In this document: positions 44,103-53,331 of the stretch, piece by piece
How positions within the stretch are numbered: the first letter of the stretch is position 1
How the letters are laid out: each line of letters starts with the position of its first letter
Assembly (NCBI RefSeq): GCF_031458255.1
Contig: NZ_JAVDYC010000001.1
Span: 7,201,001-7,265,000, forward strand
Direction: 5' to 3'
Source of the DNA: Catenuloplanes niger
GTDB taxonomy: Bacteria > Actinomycetota > Actinomycetes > Mycobacteriales > Micromonosporaceae
Length of the DNA: 64,000 nucleotides
Notes under the pieces: model-generated
The model's database searches: none
What the model saw: the letters and a program-made list of their open reading frames with translations, nothing else
What the model was told of the DNA's origin: nothing
Made by a program: the position numbers and the translations under genes

Positions 44103-47100
44103 TCAGCGGATCTCGTACGCGCGGATCACGGTCTGGGTGACCGTGTTACCCGCCCGGTCGGCCGCGACCGCGCGCAGCGACACGAAACCGGCCGTGCCCG
44201 GGTGCCGCAGCTGCACGGCGCCGTTGCGGACGGTCGCCCGCGTCCAGGTGGCGCCGTCGTCGTACGACACCTCCACGGTCAGCGACCGGTTCGGTGCCGC
44301 GGCCGAGTTCGCCTGGCCGGCCACCCGCACCGGCACGCTGAACGCACGGCCCTTCGGCGCGACGCCGGACGCGTCGGTCCGCGGCGTGAAGACCACCGTG
44401 GACAGCGGCAGCGGCTCGGTGCCGTGCGCGGACGTGAACGTCCAGCTCGCGTCGACCCGGGTGGAGAGCCGGTGCGGCGCGCCCCGCTCGGCGGTCACGT
44501 CGAGCCGGTAGGCCGCGGCCTCGGCCGGCACCTCCCACTCGCCGTACGTGCCCTGGAACCGGCGGATCACCTGGCCGTCCCGGGACAGCGTGCTGGTCGC
44601 CGACGTGACGACCGAGGTGCCCTCGCGCCCCTCGCCGTCACCGAACAGCGGCGTGCGCGCGTAGACGAGATCGCCGTCACGGGCGATCGCGGTGAACCGG
44701 GTGTCCGGCAGCGCCGGCCCGAAGACCGGGCGGTTCCACACCTCGGTGACGGTCCGGCCCGGCCGGTACCCGACCTGCGGCGCCCACTGCTCCGAGTAGT
44801 ACTGCTCCCAGCCCTCCTCGTTGATCCGCGCGTCCATGAAGTACGGCGCCCAGCGCACCCCGTGGTCCGCGTTGTAGTACTCGGTGCGGCGGAACCCGGC
44901 CGGGTACAGCCAGTTCCACGAGGAGCCGCCGGTGAGCGCGTCGTGCATCGGGAAGCTGCCCTTCGCGGCCAGGTCGACCGCGGCCTGCGTGCCGTGCGTG
45001 GCCTCCACGGTGGCGAACTCGGACTGCGTCGCCGCGCGCGTGAAACCGGTCGTCATCTTTCCGGGCGTCAGGTAGAACGCCGAGTACAGGTACGGCGTGC
45101 CGTTGTACGTGCCGTCCGCGGCCCGCTGCCCGAACCGCGCGATGACGTACGAGTTGTAGTCCGGCGTGGTGACGTCCGGTCCCAGCCGTCCGATGTAGAC
45201 GCGCTGGTCACCGGCCGCGCCGACGCCGGTGCTGTACCACGTCGATCCGGCCCCGGCCCACAGCGACTCGAGCGAGGCACCCCGGCGCGGCACGGTCACC
45301 GTGACCGGCGCGGCGATCCGGGCGTCCAGCGTCAGCGAGCCGGTGCCGGCGTCGACGGTCAGGCTGCCCTGGGCGAGGTGGGTGTCCTCGCCCACGCTCG
45401 CGCCGAGCGCGTACTCGCCCTTCGGCAGCCGGATCGTCTCCCCGCTGCCCGGCCAGGCACCGTATCCGGCGCGCCGCGCCTTGTCGATCAGCTGCACCCG
45501 GTAGTCGCCGGCCGGTGCGCCGTCCCGGCCGAGCACGGTCAGGCCGACGTCGTAGCTCTCCAGTTCGCGCTGCACGCCGAGCGGCGTGCGCACCACCCGG
45601 TCGCCCGCGGTCGCGGTGACCGCGCCGCCCAGGAACCCGTCCGGCAGCTCACCGCGGGTGTCGACGGCGACCCGCACCGAGGCCTCGCCGCCCGCGGGCA
45701 CGGTCACCGTCGGCGCGGAGAACGAGACCAGCCCGTCCGGGAGGCCGCTGACGCCGAGCGTGAGCGTCACCGCGGCCGCACCGTCGTTGCGGTACGTGAG
45801 CGTGGTCGAGCGCACCTCGTCGTCCGCGTGCGGCCACTTCTGGAAGCCGGCGTTGATCACGGCCGGTGCCACGGTGACGTCCTGGGTGATCGCGCGGGCC
45901 ACGTCGACCCGGCCCGCACCCTGCGCGCTCGCCGGCGTCGACGCGTGCGGCGCGGCGGAGCCGACCAGCACGGACTTCAGCCGGTCGCCCGGCCAGTCCG
46001 GGTGCCGCTGGGCCAGCAGCGCGGCGGCGCCGGCCACGTGCGGCGTCGCCATCGAGGTGCCGGACGCGGTGGTGTAGCCCGCGGCCGGCCCCGGGTCGGT
46101 CATCTCGACCGCGTCGGTGCTGCGCGCGGCCGCGATGTCCACGCCCGGCGCGGTGATCTCCGGCTTGATCGCGAAGTCGCCGGTGCGCGGCCCGCGGCTG
46201 GAGAAACCGGCCAGGTTGCCGGACCTGTCCACCGCGCCGACGGTCAGCGCCGCGTCCGCGGTCCCGGGGCTCTCCACGCTGCCCTCGCCGAACGCGCCGG
46301 AGTTGCCGGCCGCGACCACGAACAGCGTGCCGTGCTCCTCGCTGAGCGTCCGGACGGCCGCCTCGATCGGGTCCTCCTCGGGCGTGTCGAATCCGCCGAG
46401 GCTCATGTTGACCACGTCCGCGCCCTGCTCCGCGGCCCACTGCATGCCGGCCAGGATCGACGACTCGGGGCAGCCGGCGGCCAGTGCGCAGACCTTGCCG
46501 TCGAGCAGCTTCGCGCCGGGGGCCACGCCCCGGAACCGGTCGCCGGTCCCGGCGATCGTGGACGCGACGTGCGTGCCGTGGCCGACCAGGTCGCGGTCGT
46601 CCTCCTCGTCCGCGACGAAGTTCCGCGCGGCGCGTACCTGCCCGGTCAGGTCGGGGTGGGTCTCGTCGATGCCGGTGTCCAGCACCGCGACCGTGGTGCC
46701 GGTGCCGGTCAGGCCCGCCTGCCAGGCCGCGGGCGCGCCGATCTGCGGCACGCTGACGTCCAGCGACGGGCGCATGACGCCGTCCAGCCAGATCTTGCTG
46801 ACACCGCCGCGGGCCTGGGCGGACACGCCGGTCAGCGCCGTCCAGGTCGCGCCGCTCGGCGAGGCCTCCATGCGGCTCAGGCCGCCGGGCAGCGAGCCGG
46901 CCGCGCGGGCGCCGGGCAGGGCGCCGGCGACCAGCAGCGGCAGTGCCCGGTCGTGGTAGCCGAACTCGACCAGCCGGGTCACGTCGAACAGCCGCGGGTC
47001 GACGCGGCCGGCGTGCAGCGGCCCGCGCACGTCGGACGGGATCACCGACACGCGCCCGTGCAGGCGCTCGATGCCGAACCGGACGTGCTCGCGCCCGGCG

Positions 47101-47321
47101 CCGCGCGCGAGCGCGACGTTCCCGCCCGGGAACAGCGTGACCCGGTCGCCGGTGATCAGCGTGACGGTACGGGCGTCACCGCCGGGCGACGGGGGAGCGG
47201 GGGACGGGGGAGCGAGGGACGGGTCGGCCGTCGCCGTGCCGGGGAGCACGGCGACGAACGCGGTGGACACGGTCAGCGCGGCTATCAGACGCCGCAGACG
47301 TGATGCACTGTAGACAGTCAC
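44103..47321 (-). CDS. Secreted subtilisin-like serine peptidase (S8), large multidomain
   Basis: 1072 residues. Sec signal (about 1-32), a propeptide, then the S8 domain with catalytic D215 (VLDTGIDETHPDL), H248 (GHGTHVAST) and S423 (GTSMATPHVAG); the oxyanion Asn is in AAGNSG. After about 470 come several beta domains (a CARDB-like segment near 490-580, then propeller- or Ig-like modules) and a C-terminal bacterial Ig-like region. Large S8 enzymes of this sort are exported by many actinomycetes for protein degradation. GTG start at 47321 opens the signal peptide. Confidence 0.9.
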   Translation of the reverse strand: MTVYSASRLRRLIAALTVSTAFVAVLPGTATADPSLAPPSPAPPSPGGDARTVTLITGDRVTLFPGGNVALARGAGREHVRFGIERLHGRVSVIPSDVRGPLHAGRVDPRLFDVTRLVEFGYHDRALPLLVAGALPGARAAGSLPGGLSRMEASPSGATWTALTGVSAQARGGVSKIWLDGVMRPSLDVSVPQIGAPAAWQAGLTGTGTTVAVLDTGIDETHPDLTGQVRAARNFVADEEDDRDLVGHGTHVASTIAGTGDRFRGVAPGAKLLDGKVCALAAGCPESSILAGMQWAAEQGADVVNMSLGGFDTPEEDPIEAAVRTLSEEHGTLFVVAAGNSGAFGEGSVESPGTADAALTVGAVDRSGNLAGFSSRGPRTGDFAIKPEITAPGVDIAAARSTDAVEMTDPGPAAGYTTASGTSMATPHVAGAAALLAQRHPDWPGDRLKSVLVGSAAPHASTPASAQGAGRVDVARAITQDVTVAPAVINAGFQKWPHADDEVRSTTLTYRNDGAAAVTLTLGVSGLPDGLVSFSAPTVTVPAGGEASVRVAVDTRGELPDGFLGGAVTATAGDRVVRTPLGVQRELESYDVGLTVLGRDGAPAGDYRVQLIDKARRAGYGAWPGSGETIRLPKGEYALGASVGEDTHLAQGSLTVDAGTGSLTLDARIAAPVTVTVPRRGASLESLWAGAGSTWYSTGVGAAGDQRVYIGRLGPDVTTPDYNSYVIARFGQRAADGTYNGTPYLYSAFYLTPGKMTTGFTRAATQSEFATVEATHGTQAAVDLAAKGSFPMHDALTGGSSWNWLYPAGFRRTEYYNADHGVRWAPYFMDARINEEGWEQYYSEQWAPQVGYRPGRTVTEVWNRPVFGPALPDTRFTAIARDGDLVYARTPLFGDGEGREGTSVVTSATSTLSRDGQVIRRFQGTYGEWEVPAEAAAYRLDVTAERGAPHRLSTRVDASWTFTSAHGTEPLPLSTVVFTPRTDASGVAPKGRAFSVPVRVAGQANSAAAPNRSLTVEVSYDDGATWTRATVRNGAVQLRHPGTAGFVSLRAVAADRAGNTVTQTVIRAYEIR

Positions 47322-47358
47322 ACCCCTATGACCCGAGAAGCCGCGAAATGGTTGTTGG

Positions 47359-48507
47359 TTATGCGCGACCGAATGCGCCGCCGTCCCCGAAGGCCCGGTC
47401 GGCGAACCGCGTGCCGATCAGCCGGTGCGTCTCCGCGTCCGGGTGCAGCGCGTCCGGCAGCGGCAGTGCCTCGGCGTCCGCCTCGCCGTACAGCTCCAGG
47501 CCGTCGAGGTACCGCAGGTGCGGGTCGGACGCGGCACGGTCCGCGACGATCCGGGCGAGCTCGGCCCGGATGACCCGCAGCGTCAGCTTCCCGGCCGCGA
47601 CCTCGTCCGGTGAGCCGGTCGCCCGGAAGCTCATCCGTCCCTCGGCCAGCGCCGCCGGGTCGAAGTCGCCGGGGCCGGGCGTCTCCTCGTGGATCGGGCA
47701 GAGGATCGGCGACACCACGAGCAGCGGCACCGCCGGGTGGCCCTCGCGGATCGTGTCCAGGAAGCCGTGCACGGCCGGGCCGAACGCGCGCAACCGCATC
47801 AGGTCCGCGTTCACCACGTTGATGCCGATCTTGACGCTGATCAGGTCGGCCGGTGTGTCCCGGATGACGCGCGCGGTGAACGGGTCGAGCAGCGCGTTGC
47901 CGCCCAGCCCCAGATTGATCAGCTCGACGCCGCCGGCGCGCGCGGCCAGCGCCGGCCAGGTGGCGGACGGCCCGTCGGTGTTGGAGCCGTGGCTGATCGA
48001 GCTGCCGTGGTGCAGCCAGACCCGGCGCCCGGACTCCGCGGCCGGCGCGATCGGCGCGTCCGCGCGCAGGTCGCGAAGCTCGGTCCGCTCCCGGTACGGC
48101 AACCAGATCTCCACGTCCTTCTCGCCGGCCGGCAGCCCGTCGAAGCGCAGCGTGGCGACCTCGCCCGGCCGGTGGGTCATCGCGCCGGTGGCCATGTCGA
48201 TCGCCACGGTGTCGCCGCCGTCCGCGGTGCGCCGCGCCACCAGGGCGCCGTCGATCAGCAGGTCGTAGGCGCCGTCCGGCGCGGCCGGCGCACCGGTGAA
48301 GGCGACCCGGGTGGGCAGCGTGTCCAGCTCGATGAGGGTGGCGGTGGTGCGGAACGCCAGCCGGACGCCGGAGGGCTGCGCCTCGACCATGGCGAGGTGT
48401 GGCGCGGCCGCCTGTGCGAGGGCCCAGGAGGGGAGGCGGTGGGGGAGGAGACCGTGCGGGGTGTGCTCGATCTCGAGTGCACCCCGCAGCAGATTGGCGT
48501 CGATCAT
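47359..48507 (-). CDS. SGNH/GDSL hydrolase with N-terminal beta domain
   Basis: 382 residues. The N-terminal jelly-roll (about 1-165) resembles that of two-domain SGNH esterases. The hydrolase domain has an atypical block I, WLHHGSSISHGS, with the Ser nucleophile candidate in GSSIS, then INLGLGGNAL (block II), KIGINVVN (block III) and the C-terminal DALHPD with Asp/His. Such enzymes deacylate sugars or polysaccharides. Its gene follows the GH51 arabinofuranosidase after 32 nt, so it may remove acetyl or feruloyl groups from arabinoxylan-type substrates (inference). Confidence 0.8.
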   Translation of the reverse strand: MIDANLLRGALEIEHTPHGLLPHRLPSWALAQAAAPHLAMVEAQPSGVRLAFRTTATLIELDTLPTRVAFTGAPAAPDGAYDLLIDGALVARRTADGGDTVAIDMATGAMTHRPGEVATLRFDGLPAGEKDVEIWLPYRERTELRDLRADAPIAPAAESGRRVWLHHGSSISHGSNTDGPSATWPALAARAGGVELINLGLGGNALLDPFTARVIRDTPADLISVKIGINVVNADLMRLRAFGPAVHGFLDTIREGHPAVPLLVVSPILCPIHEETPGPGDFDPAALAEGRMSFRATGSPDEVAAGKLTLRVIRAELARIVADRAASDPHLRYLDGLELYGEADAEALPLPDALHPDAETHRLIGTRFADRAFGDGGAFGRA

Positions 48508-48535
48508 ACCTAAACCATATCGCGCCAAACCTAAA
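48508..48535. promoter_or_regulatory. Direct repeat ACCTAAA, 21 bp apart
   Basis: ACCTAAA at 48508-48514 and 48529-48535 fills the 32-nt gap between the GH51 and SGNH genes. The spacing of two helical turns suits a DNA-binding dimer. On the coding strand it reads TTTAGGT and may also supply the weak ribosome site of the SGNH gene. Confidence 0.4.
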
Positions 48536-48539
48536 AGTC

Positions 48540-50033
48540 TTAGGAAAGCGGGATCACGCTCCACGACACCGGCGGCAGCACCACGTCGAGCGAGCCGGGC
48601 GTGACGCCGGGGTGCGGGCGCGGCGCCACCCGGTCCGGCGCGTCCGCGGTGTTCGTGGCGTAGACGTCGTCGTCCGCCAGCACGGTGGCGTCGCCGATCC
48701 GCAGCTCCCGGTCGAACGCGCGGGTGTTCACGGTCAGCCGCACCGGGTCGTCGATCGACCGGTTCACCACGAACAGCGCGACCGCGCCGGTCTCCTCGTC
48801 GCGCGTGGCGACCGCGTCGACCAGCGGCGCGTCGCCGTACCTCGGGGTCTCGTAGACCGGCGAGTCGACCGCGGTGCGCAGCACCTCGCCGCGGGCCAGC
48901 GCGGACGCCTGCGCGAACGGGTGGAAGATCGTCTGTCGCCAGGCGCGCCCGCCGGGCTCGGTGAAGATCGGCCCGATCACGTTGACCAGCTGCGCCTGCG
49001 CGGCCGCCTCGACCCGGTCGCTGTGCCGCAGCAGCGAGATCAGCAGGCTGCCGACCACCACCGCGTCCGCCACGTGGTAGACGTCCTCCAGCTGGCGCGG
49101 CGCGATCTCCCAGGTGGCCGGCGGCGGCGCGCTCTGGAAACGGCTGAGGTACCAGACGTTCCACTCGTCGAACGAGATGCCGATCTTCTTCGACGACTTG
49201 CGCCGCGCGCCGACGTGGTCCGCGGTCGCGGTGACCGCGCGGATCACGTGCTCCATGTCCAGGTTGGACGCCAGGAACGAGCCGAGGTCGCCGTCCACCT
49301 CCTCGTAGTACGCGTGCGCGGAGATCAGGTCGACCTCGTCGTACGTCTCGGCCAGCACCTCCGCCTCCCACGCGCCGAACTCGGGCATGCCGGAGCCGGA
49401 GCTGCCCACGGCCACGAACGTCAGGTTCGGGTCGAGCATCCGCATCGCGCGCGCGGTCTGGGCGGCGAGCCGGCCGTACTCCCGCGCGGTCTTGAACCCG
49501 ACCTGCCAGGGGCCGTCCAGCTCGTTGCCGAGGCACCAGAGCCGCACGTCGTACGGCTTCGGGTTGCCGTTCGCCACGCGCAGGTCGGAGAAGTGCGTAC
49601 CGCCCGGGTGGTTGGTGTACTCGAGCAGGTCCACGGCCTCGGCCACGCCGCGGGTGCCGAGGTTGACCGCCATCATCGGTTCGACGCCGGCCCGCGCGCA
49701 CCAGCGCAGGAACTCGTCCGTGCCGAACTCGTTGGTCTCGATGGTGTGCCAGGCGAGGTCGGGGCGCCGGACCCGGGTGGGCCCGACCCCGTCCTCCCAG
49801 CGGTACCCGGAGACGAAGTTGCCGCCCGGGTAGCGGACCATCGACACGCCCAGCTCGCGGACCAGCGCGAGCACGTCCTGGCGGAGCCCGTCCGCGTCCG
49901 CGGTGGGATGGCCGGGCTCGTAGACGCCGGTGTAGACACAGCGGCCGAGGTGCTCGACGAACGAGCCGAACGTGCGCCGGCGCACCGGGGCGACGGTGAA
50001 GGCGGGGTCGAGCGTGACTGTCGCGTGCTGCAC
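48540..50033 (-). CDS. abfA: GH51 alpha-L-arabinofuranosidase
   Basis: 497-residue intracellular retaining glycosidase that removes terminal arabinofuranose from arabino-oligosaccharides. Acid/base E171 lies in CLGNELDGPW and nucleophile E290 in GISFDEWNVWY, on a TIM barrel followed by a C-terminal beta domain (about 385-497). No signal peptide, so it works on oligosaccharides brought in by the neighbouring ABC transporter. GTG start has AGGAG 9 nt upstream, and that ribosome site overlaps the stop of the upstream permease gene. Confidence 0.95.
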   Translation of the reverse strand: MQHATVTLDPAFTVAPVRRRTFGSFVEHLGRCVYTGVYEPGHPTADADGLRQDVLALVRELGVSMVRYPGGNFVSGYRWEDGVGPTRVRRPDLAWHTIETNEFGTDEFLRWCARAGVEPMMAVNLGTRGVAEAVDLLEYTNHPGGTHFSDLRVANGNPKPYDVRLWCLGNELDGPWQVGFKTAREYGRLAAQTARAMRMLDPNLTFVAVGSSGSGMPEFGAWEAEVLAETYDEVDLISAHAYYEEVDGDLGSFLASNLDMEHVIRAVTATADHVGARRKSSKKIGISFDEWNVWYLSRFQSAPPPATWEIAPRQLEDVYHVADAVVVGSLLISLLRHSDRVEAAAQAQLVNVIGPIFTEPGGRAWRQTIFHPFAQASALARGEVLRTAVDSPVYETPRYGDAPLVDAVATRDEETGAVALFVVNRSIDDPVRLTVNTRAFDRELRIGDATVLADDDVYATNTADAPDRVAPRPHPGVTPGSLDVVLPPVSWSVIPLS

Positions 50034-50045
50034 GTGGATGAACTC

Positions 50046-50858
50046 CTAACCCTTGAGCCCGGCATCGCCGACGCCGCGGATGACGTGGCGCTGCAGGAAC
50101 GCGTACACGACCACCAGGGGCAGCCCACCGATGACGGCGGACGCCATGATCTCGGCGTAGCGCAGGCCGTACGAGCTCTGCACGGTGCCGAGCCCGACCG
50201 GCACGGTCATCAGGTCCGGGTCGCTGACCACGATGAACGGCCAGAGGAAGTTGTTCCACGCGGTGACGAACGTGAACACGCCGACCGCGGCCAGGACCGG
50301 GCGGGACATCGGCAGCACCACGCTCCAGAACATCCGCAGCCGGCTCGCGCCGTCCAGCGCGGCGGCCTGCTCGTACTCGCGCGGGATGCCGTCGAAGAAC
50401 TTCTTCAGGATGAAGACCATCACCGGCGCGGCCAGCTGCGGCAGGATCATGCCCCAGTACGTGTCGACCAGCCCGAGCGACTGCATCTGGTGGAACAGCG
50501 GCACGATCAGCGCCTGCGGCGGCACCATGATCCCGGCCAGGACCAGCGCGAACAGCCAGTTCTTGGCCGGGAAGTCGAGCCGGGAGAAGCCGTAGGCGGC
50601 GAGACTGGCCGCGGCCAGCGTCAGCACGGTCACGCCGGCCGCCACGACCAGGCTGTTGAACAGCCAGAGCGGCACGTCGCCGGCGGTGAACACGCCGCGG
50701 TAGGCGTCCAGCGTGAACACGTCCGGGACCCAGGTGACCGGGACCCGCGTGGTCTCCGCCTCCGGCTTGATCGACGTGTCGATCGCCCAGGCCAGCGGGA
50801 TCAGCCAGAGGAGTGCCAGTGCGACACCCAGCAGCGACAACGGCACACGGGTACGCAT
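50046..50858 (-). CDS. Carbohydrate ABC transporter permease (MalG type)
   Basis: 270 residues, six helices, with the family 1 sugar-permease EAA loop near 185-205 (IPREYEQAAALDGASRLRMF). Typical start LSLLGVALALLWLIPLAW and YGFSRLDFPAKNW. Pairs with the upstream MalF-type subunit to form the channel. The start overlaps its stop by 1 nt. No ATPase gene is present, so a shared MsiK-like ATPase from elsewhere in the genome is probable, as is common in actinomycetes. Confidence 0.9.
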   Translation of the reverse strand: MRTRVPLSLLGVALALLWLIPLAWAIDTSIKPEAETTRVPVTWVPDVFTLDAYRGVFTAGDVPLWLFNSLVVAAGVTVLTLAAASLAAYGFSRLDFPAKNWLFALVLAGIMVPPQALIVPLFHQMQSLGLVDTYWGMILPQLAAPVMVFILKKFFDGIPREYEQAAALDGASRLRMFWSVVLPMSRPVLAAVGVFTFVTAWNNFLWPFIVVSDPDLMTVPVGLGTVQSSYGLRYAEIMASAVIGGLPLVVVYAFLQRHVIRGVGDAGLKG

Positions 50859-51778
50859 CAGTCGTCCCTCCCGGCCGGGAAGATCTTGAACTGGGCGAAG
50901 GCCACCACGATGATGATCAGGAAGAGCAGGTAGGAGATCGCGCTCGCGTAGCCGATCCGGTACGACGTGAAGCCCTGCTCGTACACGTACTGGATGAGCG
51001 GCCGGGTGATCGGCCCGGCGTTGCCCTCGTTCAGCAGGTACACCTGGTCGAAGATCTTCAGTGACGCGATCAGTTGCAGCACCAGGACCAGCCCGGTCGT
51101 GCGGCGCAGCAGCGGCAGCGTGATCCGCCGCAGCCGCTGGCCCGGCGTCGCGCCGTCCACCGCCGCGGACTCGTGCAGCTCCCGTGGGATGCCCTGCAAC
51201 GCAGCCAGGTAGAGCAGGAAGTTGAAACCGACCGTCCACCACAGCGTGCAGAGCACCACCGCCCACATCGCGGTGCGCTCATCGTTGATCCAGGCGACCG
51301 GATCGCCGCCGAACCACCCGACCGCCGCGTTGAGCAGACCGAAGTCGGACTGGTAGATCCACAACCAGATCAGCGCGACCACGGTCACCGGCAGCAGGAA
51401 GGGCATGAAGAACGCGAACCTGAGGAACCAGCCGGTACGCCGGGCGCGGTGCGCCAGCAGTGCCATGCCCAGCCCGGTCAGCACCAGCGGCGGCGTGCTG
51501 AGCAGCGTGAACCAGACGGTGTTCCACAGCGAGTCCCAGACCGCGCCGTCCCGGGCCAGCTCCGCGTAGTTCGACAGCCCGAGGAACTCGACGTCGCCGC
51601 CGGCCAGGCTGGTGTTGAACAGGCTGCTCCACAGCCCGGACAGGATCGGCCAGATCATGAAGAGCGCGTAGATCAGCAGGAACGGGAGCGCGAACCAGAG
51701 CCCGGTCAGCGATCTCTCGGTGCGCGCCGGCGCGGGGCTGGTGTCGTGCACCGGCGCGGGGACTGTGTCGACGGCCAT
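50858..51778 (-). CDS. Carbohydrate ABC transporter permease (MalF type)
   Basis: 306 residues with six helices. Opens with a polar segment then TGLWFALPFLLIYALFMIWP. EAA loop at IPRELHESAAVDGATPGQ (about 205-222), with later FDQVYLLNEGNAG. Partner of the MalG-type gene. GGAGGG-like ribosome site (rc of 51782-51787) lies just before ATG. Confidence 0.9.
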   Translation of the reverse strand: MAVDTVPAPVHDTSPAPARTERSLTGLWFALPFLLIYALFMIWPILSGLWSSLFNTSLAGGDVEFLGLSNYAELARDGAVWDSLWNTVWFTLLSTPPLVLTGLGMALLAHRARRTGWFLRFAFFMPFLLPVTVVALIWLWIYQSDFGLLNAAVGWFGGDPVAWINDERTAMWAVVLCTLWWTVGFNFLLYLAALQGIPRELHESAAVDGATPGQRLRRITLPLLRRTTGLVLVLQLIASLKIFDQVYLLNEGNAGPITRPLIQYVYEQGFTSYRIGYASAISYLLFLIIIVVAFAQFKIFPAGRDD

Positions 51779-51789
51779 CGGAGCCCTCC

Positions 51790-53082
51790 CTAGACCGGTG
51801 CCGGTGTGTCGATGAGGCGTTGCATGTCCGCCTTGAACCGGGCCAGCCCCGCCTCCGGCGTGAGCGTGCCGGACTGCACCGCGCCGAACGCGGCGCCGGC
51901 CGGGTTCTCCATGTTGGACGCGGAGCCGCTGAACCAGGCGGGCGGATCGAGCTGCGCGGTCGTGGCCGCGTCCCGGTAACGCGACTGCGGGTCCAGCGCC
52001 AGGTAGTCCGGGCTGCGGGTGGCCGGGAGCCAGGCCGGCACGTGCCCGCCGGCCGCCCAGTCCACGCTGTGCTCCAGCATGAACCGCACGTAGTCGACCG
52101 CGGGGCGGGTGCCGGCCACCGTGCGGTCCCGCTGGTGCGGCAGCACGAACGTGTGGCAGTCGGCCTGCGTGCGGGCGATCCCGGCCGGGCTCGCGGTGCC
52201 CGGGAAGACCTCCGGGAACGGCACCATGGAGAACGGCGTCCGCTGCGTTTGGAACGTGGTGACCTCCCACTCGCCGTTGAACAGGAACGCGGCCCGGCCG
52301 CTGCCGAACAGCGCAACCGCGCCGGAGAGCAGCATCTGGCCGGGCGCGACCGCGTCGGTGACGGAGAGACGGCGCATGAAGTCCAGCGCCTGCAACGCCT
52401 TCGCGTCGTCGATCACGAGCGCGGTGGCGTCCGCGGTCAGTAGGTCGCCGTCGAGCTGGCGGTAGAGCGTCCACCACAGCCGCCAGGGGGAGATGCCGAA
52501 GTTGTCCAGGACCAGCCCGTACCCGCCGGTCAGCTTCTTCGCCTCGGACCACGCGGCGACCAGGTCGTCCGCGCCGCGCAGCGGGACCAGCGTGCCGTTC
52601 GCGTCGGTCAGCCCGAGTCGCCGGCACAGGTCGGTGTTGTAGTACATCACGAACGGGTGGGTGTCCAGCGGGATCGCGTAGACCTGGCCGTCGACCACGC
52701 AGCGGTCCCAGATCTCCGGCAGCACGTTCTCCGGCGTGATCCCGGCCTCGGCCAGCAGCTCCGGTGGGAACGGGTCGAGCAGCCGGCCGGGCGCGAAGCT
52801 GGGCAGCCGGGCCAGGTGCAGGATCGCCACGTCCGGCGCCCGGCCGCCGGCCGCGGCCATCGACAGCTTCGTGTAGTACGGCGGGCCCCAGGCCAGCGTG
52901 GAGGCCTGGACGTCGAGGTCCGGACGGCTCGCGGCGAACGCGTCGACCAGCTCGACCATGCGCACGCCGTCGCCGCCGCCGAAGAGGTTCCAGTACCGCA
53001 GCCGGTCGGCCCCGGACGGGGCACCGCACGCGGCCGCGCCCAGCACCGCGGCCGTGCCGGCCAGCAGCTGACGACGCTTCAT
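51790..53082 (-). CDS. Sugar ABC transporter substrate-binding lipoprotein
   Basis: 430 residues. Signal with twin Arg (KRRQLLAGTAAVLGAAAC) and a lipobox whose Cys is near residue 19, then a family 1 solute-binding fold: LRYWNLFGGGDG, VDAFAASRPDLDV, YAIPLDTHPFVMYYN and FLFNGEWEV. With GH51 downstream, arabino-oligosaccharides are the likely ligand (inference). ATG 53091 directly abuts GAAGGG; ATG 53082 has 9 nt spacing and is preferred. First gene of the arabinoside operon, behind a LacI-type operator. Confidence 0.9.
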   Translation of the reverse strand: MKRRQLLAGTAAVLGAAACGAPSGADRLRYWNLFGGGDGVRMVELVDAFAASRPDLDVQASTLAWGPPYYTKLSMAAAGGRAPDVAILHLARLPSFAPGRLLDPFPPELLAEAGITPENVLPEIWDRCVVDGQVYAIPLDTHPFVMYYNTDLCRRLGLTDANGTLVPLRGADDLVAAWSEAKKLTGGYGLVLDNFGISPWRLWWTLYRQLDGDLLTADATALVIDDAKALQALDFMRRLSVTDAVAPGQMLLSGAVALFGSGRAAFLFNGEWEVTTFQTQRTPFSMVPFPEVFPGTASPAGIARTQADCHTFVLPHQRDRTVAGTRPAVDYVRFMLEHSVDWAAGGHVPAWLPATRSPDYLALDPQSRYRDAATTAQLDPPAWFSGSASNMENPAGAAFGAVQSGTLTPEAGLARFKADMQRLIDTPAPV

Positions 53083-53126
53083 CTCGCGCATCCCTTCATA
53101 TGTCGGGTGCGTTACTTAGGGAGAGA

Positions 53127-53154
53127 GTGTTAGCGCTCACATGGACAAAGTCAA
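53127..53154 (-). promoter_or_regulatory. Promoter of the arabinoside operon with overlapping LacI-type operator
   Basis: On the reverse strand TTGACT (-35, 53149-53154) is followed after 16 nt by TAACAC (-10, 53127-53132). The near-palindrome TGTTAGCGCTCACA at 53128-53141 has the central AGCGCT of LacI/GalR-family operators and overlaps the -10 box. A LacI-type repressor released by sugar is expected; none is encoded in this window. Confidence 0.75.
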
Positions 53155-53193
53155 TGGGACCTGTCGATGTATGCCAGCGATGTGCGTTAATGC

Positions 53194-53309
53194 GGCGGGG
53201 GCCGCCGCCCGATCGGCGACCCCCGCCTGCCCTCGATCCCCGCCCCGTGGTCGAGGGCCCCCGCCCCACAGCGGGGCGAGGTTGCGCGCGCGTGGCGGCC
53301 GCCACGCGC
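53194..53309 (-). terminator. Cluster of hairpins after the sigma factor gene
   Basis: A perfect 22-nt palindrome (53288-53309, centred on GGCGGCCGCC) lies 23 nt after the sigma factor stop. A second hairpin pairs 53194-53207 with 53214-53227 (13 of 14 positions). A third pairs CCTCGA and TCGAGG near 53230-53257. They also separate this gene from the arabinoside promoter. Confidence 0.7.
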
Positions 53310-53331
53310 CGTAACCATTCGGGGTAGGTGG

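Noticed and set aside
44202-47303. 1033-codon forward frame opposite the subtilase gene
   Set aside because: Arg/Gly-rich shadow without any domain; the reverse strand has the S8 catalytic triad.
48399-50933. 844-codon forward frame opposite the GH51 gene
   Set aside because: Shadow frame; the reverse strand has GH51 catalytic residues and a ribosome site.
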